Positions 6,267-10,323 of a stretch of DNA of 10,323 bases are shown one piece after another. Made by a program: the position numbers and the translations under genes. Each line of letters opens with the position of its first letter. The first letter of the stretch is position 1. Source of the DNA: JAJTHJ01 sp046316025 (GTDB lineage Bacteria; Pseudomonadota; Gammaproteobacteria; Burkholderiales; Burkholderiaceae_F); contig JBKCXU010000107.1 of assembly GCA_046316025.1 (NCBI GenBank), positions 1-10,323 on the forward strand, in the 5' to 3' direction. The notes beneath the pieces are model-generated. The model had not been told where the DNA came from and did no database searches. It saw only the letters and a program-made list of their open reading frames with translations.

Positions 6267-7380
6267 CCGCAACCCCCAGTTGAACGCACACGGCGAGCTG
6301 CACCATCTGCTGTCCATCGACGGGCTGCCGCGCGCGATCGTCGAGCGCATCCTGGCGACGGCCGACAGTTTCATCAACGTGGCGGAGCGCGAGGTCAAGA
6401 ACGTGCCGCTGCTGCGCGGGCGCAGCGTGTTCAACCTGTTCTTCGAGAACAGCACTCGCACCCGCACCACCTTCGAGATTGCCGCGCGGCGTTTGAGCGC
6501 CGACGTATTCAACCTCGACATCAACCGCAGCAGCGCCGCCAAAGGCGAGTCGCTGCTCGACACCATCGACAACCTGACCGCGATGCAGGCCGACACCTTC
6601 GTCGTGCGGCACGCCTCCAGCGGCGCGCCCTACCTGGTGGCGCGGCACGTGGCGCCGCACGTGCACGTGGTCAACGCCGGCGACGGGCGCCACGCGCACC
6701 CGACGCAGGGCCTTCTCGATGCGTACACGATCCGCCACTACAAGCGCGACTTCACGCAGCTGACGGTGGCCATCGTCGGCGACATCCTGCATTCGCGCGT
6801 GGCGCGCTCGGACATCCATGCGCTGTCGATCCTCGGCGTGCCGGAGATTCGCGCGGTCGGGCCGCTGACGCTGTTGCCGGCAGGCTTGGCGGAGATGGGC
6901 GTGCGCGTCTGCACGCGGCTGGACGAAGGCATCCGCGGCGCCGACGTGATCGTCATGCTGCGGCTGCAGAACGAGCGGATGAGCGGCACGCTGCTGCCGA
7001 GTGCGGCCGAGTACTTCCGTAACTACGGGTTGACCCCGGAAAAACTCGCGCTCGCCAAGCCCGATGCGATCGTGATGCACCCGGGGCCGATGAACCGCGG
7101 TGTCGAGATCGACTCCGCGGTGGCCGACGGCGCGCAGAGCGTGATCCTGCCGCAGGTCACCTTCGGCATCGCGGTGCGGATGGCGGTGCTGTCGATGGTC
7201 GCGTCTTCGTCGGGCAACCCTCGCCCGCATCAGCGGGGCGGAAGCGGGGCTTCGCAAAGCGAGAGCTTTGCGCCGCTGGAGCGACGCGCGCCTGCCGGCG
7301 CGCGGCTGCGGCACGCGTCGCAGGCGCCGGGTGAGGGCGCTTTGGCGGCTGCGCAAGTACCGGGTGCACCGACGCCATGA
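6259..7380 (+). CDS. pyrB: Aspartate carbamoyltransferase catalytic chain with a C-terminal extension
   Basis: Transfers the carbamoyl group from carbamoyl phosphate to aspartate, the committed step of pyrimidine synthesis. It is 373 residues, against a usual end at about 315-320. The carbamoyl-phosphate site STRTRTTFE is at 65-73, AKGES at 94-98, HPTQGLLD at 147-154, GDILHSRVARSD at 174-185 and the aspartate-side HPGPMNRGVEID at 274-285. The normal family end, VTFGIAVRMAVLSMV, lies at 300-314. The remaining ~58 residues are Gly/Ala/Arg/Ser-rich without family similarity and are mostly encoded by a repeat-like segment (7218-7337). The GTG start at 6259 gives the expected MLSRNPQLNAHGELHHLL opening and overlaps pyrR by eight bases. 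The stop overlaps pyrC' as ATGA. It probably assembles with PyrC' into a dodecamer. Enzyme identity is certain; the tail is likely dispensable. Confidence 0.95.
   Translation: MLSRNPQLNAHGELHHLLSIDGLPRAIVERILATADSFINVAEREVKNVPLLRGRSVFNLFFENSTRTRTTFEIAARRLSADVFNLDINRSSAAKGESLLDTIDNLTAMQADTFVVRHASSGAPYLVARHVAPHVHVVNAGDGRHAHPTQGLLDAYTIRHYKRDFTQLTVAIVGDILHSRVARSDIHALSILGVPEIRAVGPLTLLPAGLAEMGVRVCTRLDEGIRGADVIVMLRLQNERMSGTLLPSAAEYFRNYGLTPEKLALAKPDAIVMHPGPMNRGVEIDSAVADGAQSVILPQVTFGIAVRMAVLSMVASSSGNPRPHQRGGSGASQSESFAPLERRAPAGARLRHASQAPGEGALAAAQVPGAPTP
7218..7337 (+). repeat. Palindromic repeat-like element inside the 3' end of pyrB
   Basis: A 120-base segment (40 codons, so frame-neutral) is bounded by imperfect inverted repeats CCCTCGCCCG (7218-7227) and CGGGTGAGGG (7328-7337), matching at nine of ten positions. 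Inside are a perfect stem CGCAAAGC-GAGA-GCTTTGCG (7253-7272) extended by AGCGG/CCGCT; a perfect pair GCGACGCG/CGCGTCGC (7281-7288 and 7314-7321); and a competing hairpin CGCGCGCC-TGCC-GGCGCGCG (7285-7304). It encodes no recognisable domain and sits exactly beyond the conserved end of PyrB. I infer a dispersed intergenic palindromic element or MITE-like insertion; no target duplication is evident and only one copy is visible here. Confidence 0.55.
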
Positions 7381-8639
7381 AGATCGCAATTCGTCACGGC
7401 AGATTGATCGACCCCGCCTCCGGGCACGACGCGGTGGCCGATCTGTTTATCGACGGCAGCCGGATCGCCGCGCTGGGCGCCGCGCCCGGTGGCTTTGTCG
7501 CCGAGCGCGAAATCGACGCGCGCGGCCGCGTGGTCGCACCGGGGTTGATCGATCTCTGCGCGCGGCTGCGCGAGCCGGGCACCGACGGCGCGCTCAAGAC
7601 CGAGATGCGCGCCGCACTTGCCGGCGGCGTGACCGGTGTGGTCTGCCCGCCGGACACCGACCCGCCGCTGGACGAGCCTGGCCTCGTACGCATGCTGCGC
7701 CAACGCTCGCGCGAGGCGGAAGGCGCACGGCTCTATCCGCTCGGTGCGCTGACGGCCGGGCTGCGCGGCGAAGCGCTGGCGCAGATCGAGACGCTGGCCG
7801 AAGTCGGCTGTGTCGCCTTCATGCACACCGGCAGCCTGCCGCGCGACCACGGCGTGTTGCTGCATGCGATGCGTTATGCCAAGACCTTCGATCTGCCGTT
7901 GTGGTTGCGACCGGTCGATGCAACGCTGGCCGGCAAAGGTGTCGCTGCCGCAGGGCCGGTGGCGGGCCGGCTCGGGCTGCCGTCGATCCCGCCGCAGGCG
8001 GAAACCGTCGCGCTGCACACGATCTTCGAACTGCAACGCGCCACCGGCGCGCGCGTGCATCTGTGCCGGCTGTCGAGCGCGGCGGGCGTCGAACTCGTGC
8101 GGCAGGCCAAGCGCGAAGGGCTGCCGGTCACTGCCGACGTGGCGATCCTGCACGTGCACCTGACCGACGTGGATATCGGCTACTTCGACTCGCGCTTCCG
8201 GCTCGACCCGCCGCTGCGCAGCCAGCGCGACCGCGATGCGCTGCGCGCGGGGCTGGCCGACGGCACTATCGATGCGATTTGCTCCGACCACGCGCCGCTC
8301 GGCGAGGAAGAAAAGCTGCTGCCCTTCGACGAGGCGGCACCCGGCGCCACCGGTTTGGAAACGCTGCTGCCGCTAGTGCTCAAGTGGGCCGGCGAAACCG
8401 GCACCCCAGTCGTCACCGCGCTCGCCAAGGTCACCTGCGCCGCCGCGCGCGTGCTGCGCGAAGACACCGGCCGCATCGCCCCCGGCGCCAAGGCCGATCT
8501 GACGATCTTAGACCCCGTGCAGCCATGGCGCGTCGAGCCCGAAGCGCTCGCCAGCCACGGCAAGAACACGCCTTACCAGGGCTACGAGTTGCAAGGCCGC
8601 GCCGTGCACACGCTGGTGGGCGGCGACCTGCGCAAGTAG
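7377..8639 (+). CDS. pyrC': PyrC' : dihydroorotase-like, probably non-catalytic ATCase subunit
   Basis: An amidohydrolase-fold protein of 420 residues homologous to class I dihydroorotase, but lacking key metal ligands. After VVAPGLID the usual DxHxHLREPG reads DLCARLREPG (59-68), so both histidines are replaced (Cys61, Arg63). The usual SDDG reads MHTG (149-152), the later metal histidine region reads LPLWLRPVD (173-181), and VHLCRLSS (227-234) lacks another. The final motif survives only partly as SDHAPLGEEEK (303-313) instead of DHAPH. Fold-level segments are intact (TGLETLLPLVLKW, 325-337; GRIAPGAKADLTILDP, 365-380). In Pseudomonas an inactive PyrC' overlaps pyrB by four bases and is needed to assemble the dodecameric ATCase; the same ATGA overlap occurs here. 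A catalytic pyrC must be elsewhere. It could still bind a metal weakly, but dihydroorotase activity is unlikely. Confidence 0.9.
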   Translation: MKIAIRHGRLIDPASGHDAVADLFIDGSRIAALGAAPGGFVAEREIDARGRVVAPGLIDLCARLREPGTDGALKTEMRAALAGGVTGVVCPPDTDPPLDEPGLVRMLRQRSREAEGARLYPLGALTAGLRGEALAQIETLAEVGCVAFMHTGSLPRDHGVLLHAMRYAKTFDLPLWLRPVDATLAGKGVAAAGPVAGRLGLPSIPPQAETVALHTIFELQRATGARVHLCRLSSAAGVELVRQAKREGLPVTADVAILHVHLTDVDIGYFDSRFRLDPPLRSQRDRDALRAGLADGTIDAICSDHAPLGEEEKLLPFDEAAPGATGLETLLPLVLKWAGETGTPVVTALAKVTCAAARVLREDTGRIAPGAKADLTILDPVQPWRVEPEALASHGKNTPYQGYELQGRAVHTLVGGDLRK

Positions 8640-8662
8640 CCACGCCGGGCCACCGGCCCCGC

Positions 8663-8854
8663 TCAGAGCAACTTGCCGATCAAGAACATCAGAGCCGTCA
8701 GCAGCACCGTGCTCGCAAAGGGCAGCACGTAATCGCGCCCGCGGATGCGGAAGCGAAAGTCTCCCGGCAGCCGACCGATGCCGAGCTTCTGCAGCCACGG
8801 CTGCAAGGCCGTGAGCACGGCGAGCGAGAGAAAGAGTGTGAGCAGCCAGCGCAT
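8663..8854 (-). CDS. DUF2905 small membrane protein
   Basis: A 63-residue protein with two hydrophobic helices (about 3-19 and 44-62) separated by a loop carrying LGIGRLPGDFRFRIRGRDYVLPF. The G-x-GRLPGD motif and the F/Y-x-x-PF before the second helix are the signature of DUF2905. Function is unknown. ATG 8854 is the only sensible start. It ends 23 bases from the convergent end of pyrC'. It lies 133 bases downstream of midA on the same strand and may be co-transcribed with it. Confidence 0.88.
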   Translation of the reverse strand: MRWLLTLFLSLAVLTALQPWLQKLGIGRLPGDFRFRIRGRDYVLPFASTVLLTALMFLIGKLL

Positions 8855-8900
8855 CGGGCCGGAAGTCTATCCGGCGTAACCCACGGCCGGCGTGCTGCTT

Positions 8901-8922
8901 GCCGGGCCGCGCCAGGCCCGGC
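8901..8922. other. GC-rich hairpin between midA and the DUF2905 gene
   Basis: A perfect 8-base inverted repeat GCCGGGCC (8901-8908) and GGCCCGGC (8915-8922) with a six-base loop sits in the 133-base gap between two minus-strand genes. There is no T-run on either side, so it is not a typical intrinsic terminator. It could be an RNA-stabilising or attenuating stem. Confidence 0.4.
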
Positions 8923-8987
8923 GCGGTGCGCCCACCGGGGCGAAAGACGGATCGCATGCATCGGGTCGGGCGACGGCTCTGCCGCGA

Positions 8988-10121
8988 CTACAAACGATGC
9001 CGCCGGTCGCCGCGGGCAAAGCCGAGCAGCGGCGCGTCGATGCCGCGCCCGACGGCAAGCACCTTGAAGAGTTCGCCCATCTCCGCTTCCGAGATCAAGC
9101 GATGCGCGGCGGCCTTGTCCGCGGCCGAGGCGCTGCGCAGCGCCTCGGCCAGCCCACAGTTGAGCAGGAAGTGCGCCTGTGATGTGTAGCCCCGCACGTC
9201 GAGGCCGGCCTCGTGCGCGGACTGTGCGATGGCGCTGAAATCGACGTGCGCGGTCAGGTCGTTCAACCCCGGCAGCCAGAACGGATCGGCATGCGCATGG
9301 TGGCGGTAGTGGCACATGATCGTGCCCATGATCCGCTGCGGGTGGTAGTACTCCGCGCGCGGGAAACCGTAGTCGACAAGCAGCGCCGCGCCGCGCGCGA
9401 GCCACTGCGGCAGCGTGCGCGCCCAGGCGCGGGCGGCGAGGCCGACTTCGGAGACGTAGCCATCGGGCAGCGCGCCCGTCGCCGATTCGATCTCGGCGAC
9501 CGCAGCGGCCAGTTCGTCGTCTGCGGGGCGATCGGCGAAGGCGAACCGATCCTCGCGCCAGACCACGCCGCGCGCCAGCGTGGCGGCACCGCGCTTGGCA
9601 AAGAGCTTGACCGGCAGCACGTCCAGCACTTCGTTGGCGACGATCGCGCCTTCGAAGTCCGCGGGCGGCGCGGCCAGCCAGTCGACCGGCCGGCCGGCCA
9701 GCCGCGTGCGCTGGCGGTCGGCAAGGTCGGCCGAGACCTCGACGATCGCGTAGCGCTCGGCGGGCCGGCCGAGGGCAGCCAGCGCATCGAGCAACTGCGC
9801 CGCCAGCGCGCCCGAGCCGGCGCCGAACTCCAGCACGCGCGGCGCGCAGTGCGCGAAGAGTTGCGCCACCTGCGCCGCGAGCGCGCGGCCAAAGAGCGGT
9901 GAGAGTTCCGGCGCGGTGACGAAGTCGCCGCCGGCAGCCGAGTCGCCCAGCTTGTGCGCACCCGCCGCGTAGTAGCCCAGGCCCGGCGCGTACAGCGCGA
10001 GTTCCATGTAGCGGTCGAACGTAAGCCAGCCGCCGTGCGCGTCGATCTCGGTGCGGATCAGCGCGCACAGGCGTTCGCTGGCGGCAATGGCATCCGGCGA
10101 CGCCGCGGGCAGGCGATTCAT
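8988..10121 (-). CDS. MidA/NDUFAF7-type SAM-dependent methyltransferase
   Basis: A class I methyltransferase of the COG1565 family, which includes mitochondrial NDUFAF7 (MidA), an arginine methyltransferase for complex I assembly. It is 377 residues, typical in length. Family motifs are GGWLTFDRYMELALYAPGLGYY (30-51), GDFVTAPELSPLFG (65-78), the SAM-binding LEFGAGSGALAAQLL (97-111), ANEVLDVLPVKLF in the middle, and LLVDYGFPRAEYYHPQR further on. The start is put at ATG 10121 because it gives the usual short lead (MNRLPAASPDAIAASERL). The frame is open up to 10199, but those 26 codons are made of GGTGATC-type repeats and have no homology. No clear ribosome site is seen. The bacterial substrate is not established, and a role with NADH dehydrogenase is only a family-based suggestion. 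Confidence 0.9.
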   Translation of the reverse strand: MNRLPAASPDAIAASERLCALIRTEIDAHGGWLTFDRYMELALYAPGLGYYAAGAHKLGDSAAGGDFVTAPELSPLFGRALAAQVAQLFAHCAPRVLEFGAGSGALAAQLLDALAALGRPAERYAIVEVSADLADRQRTRLAGRPVDWLAAPPADFEGAIVANEVLDVLPVKLFAKRGAATLARGVVWREDRFAFADRPADDELAAAVAEIESATGALPDGYVSEVGLAARAWARTLPQWLARGAALLVDYGFPRAEYYHPQRIMGTIMCHYRHHAHADPFWLPGLNDLTAHVDFSAIAQSAHEAGLDVRGYTSQAHFLLNCGLAEALRSASAADKAAAHRLISEAEMGELFKVLAVGRGIDAPLLGFARGDRRHRL

Positions 10122-10130
10122 CGTTGATCG

Positions 10131-10198
10131 TGATCGGCGATCGGTAATCCGTTGCGCAACAATACCGGGCTGTTTCCGCCACCACCGATCACCGATCA
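10131..10198. repeat. Inverted GATCGG repeats around a palindrome upstream of midA
   Basis: TGATCGGCGATCGG (10131-10144) and CCGATCACCGATCA (10185-10198) are inverted copies matching at 13 of 14 positions. Each is itself a tandem of a TGATCGG-like heptamer. The 40 bases between them contain the perfect palindrome GTTGCGCAAC (10151-10160). The block lies just upstream of midA and could be a regulatory site or an intergenic repeat unit. Confidence 0.5.
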
Positions 10199-10206
10199 CC
10201 GGGCAG

Positions 10207-10273
10207 GTCTCAGCGTTCGTCGTACACCTTGATGACGTCGGTGTGACCGAGTCTCAGCGTTAGTCGTACACCT
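10207..10273. repeat. Pair of 23-base direct repeats over the end of the right-edge gene
   Basis: Copies at 10207-10229 and 10251-10273 share GTCTCAGCGTT, one differing base (C or A), then GTCGTACACCT; they are 44 bases apart start to start. On the minus strand the right copy holds the stop codon of the edge gene. The left copy would read VYDER then stop, with the differing base turning GAA into TAA. The 21-base spacer contains TCGGT-CAC-ACCGA, a small hairpin. Confidence 0.75.
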
Positions 10274-10322
10274 GCGGCTTGCCTTTGACGGGTCGATCGA
10301 AGCGATGGTAGGGAATGGTGCA
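10260..10322 (-). CDS. C-terminal end of an unidentified protein (runs off the right edge)
   Basis: On the minus strand the last 20 codons of a gene enter from the right edge and end at TAA (10260-10262), reading PYHRFDRPVKGKPQVYD at the end. The composition looks like a real protein terminus, rich in charged residues and aromatics, and the codons are GC-ending. The piece is too short to identify a family. It lies 138 bases upstream of midA in the same direction, so the two may share a transcript. The stop codon is inside one copy of a 23-base direct repeat; the other copy suggests an ancestral ending VYDER two residues longer. Confidence 0.5.
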   Translation of the reverse strand, partial: CTIPYHRFDRPVKGKPQVYD

Positions 10323-10323
10323 T

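Noticed and set aside
8640..8662. GC-rich inverted segment between the convergent pyrC' and DUF2905 ends as a terminator
   Set aside because: The pairing is short and there is no T-run on either strand, so it cannot be called a terminator.
7268..9067. 599-codon plus-strand frame across pyrC' and the DUF2905 gene
   Set aside because: It is extremely Arg/Ala-rich, runs through two well-identified genes in other frames and has no family motifs.
8698..10185. 495-codon minus-strand frame overlapping midA
   Set aside because: The composition is that of an off-frame GC-rich shadow; the midA frame beside it carries all the conserved motifs.
10122..10199. Upstream extension of midA to ATG 10199
   Set aside because: The extra 26 codons are encoded by the GATCGG inverted repeats and match nothing in the family; the ATG at 10121 gives the usual N-terminus.
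10207..10273. Two repeats of 23 bases with a 21-base spacer, as a possible CRISPR fragment
   Set aside because: There are only two copies, one covers the coding end and stop of a gene, the repeats differ internally, and no cas gene is near.

Overview
The window is about two-thirds G+C. Every well-supported reading frame has strongly GC-biased third positions and a gene set typical of a betaproteobacterium of the Rhodocyclales/Burkholderiales kind. The lineage call is an inference from gene content, synteny and base composition; no rRNA or tRNA gene is present to settle it. The content is mostly housekeeping. No complete mobile element, CRISPR array or defence system is visible.

Layout, left to right. 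(1) Bases 1-354 hold a broken junction: about 75 codons of an unrecognised protein (+ strand, open at the left edge) run into the last ~40 codons of a GroEL chaperonin in a different frame. A strong intrinsic terminator follows. (2) A thioredoxin-fold DsbC/DsbG-like exported protein lies on the minus strand. It is divergent from a two-gene plus-strand operon encoding a DUF898/YjgN multi-pass membrane protein and an M48 zinc metallopeptidase (4-base stop/start overlap). (3) A class I CPD photolyase (phrB) lies on the minus strand, divergent across 48 bases from the next operon. (4) A tightly packed plus-strand operon follows: yqgE - ruvX - pyrR - pyrB - pyrC', with every junction overlapping by 4 or 8 bases. 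(5) On the minus strand lie a small DUF2905 membrane protein, a MidA/NDUFAF7-type SAM methyltransferase and, at the right edge, the last 20 codons of an unidentified gene.

How the genes work together. pyrB encodes aspartate carbamoyltransferase. The following dihydroorotase homologue has lost its metal-binding histidines and should be the structural PyrC' partner of a dodecameric ATCase, so a true dihydroorotase must be encoded elsewhere. PyrR is the uracil phosphoribosyltransferase-like regulator of the same pathway. YqgE and RuvX form the usual promoter-proximal partners in this synteny block.

The most unusual sequence is at the 3' end of pyrB. A 120-base segment (7218-7337), bounded by imperfect 10-base inverted repeats and packed with perfect internal hairpins, sits in frame and adds a low-complexity tail to PyrB while preserving the ATGA coupling to pyrC'. 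Three other points deserve a look: the groEL junction at the left edge, a 23-base direct repeat covering the end of the right-edge gene, and an inverted repeat around a perfect palindrome upstream of midA.
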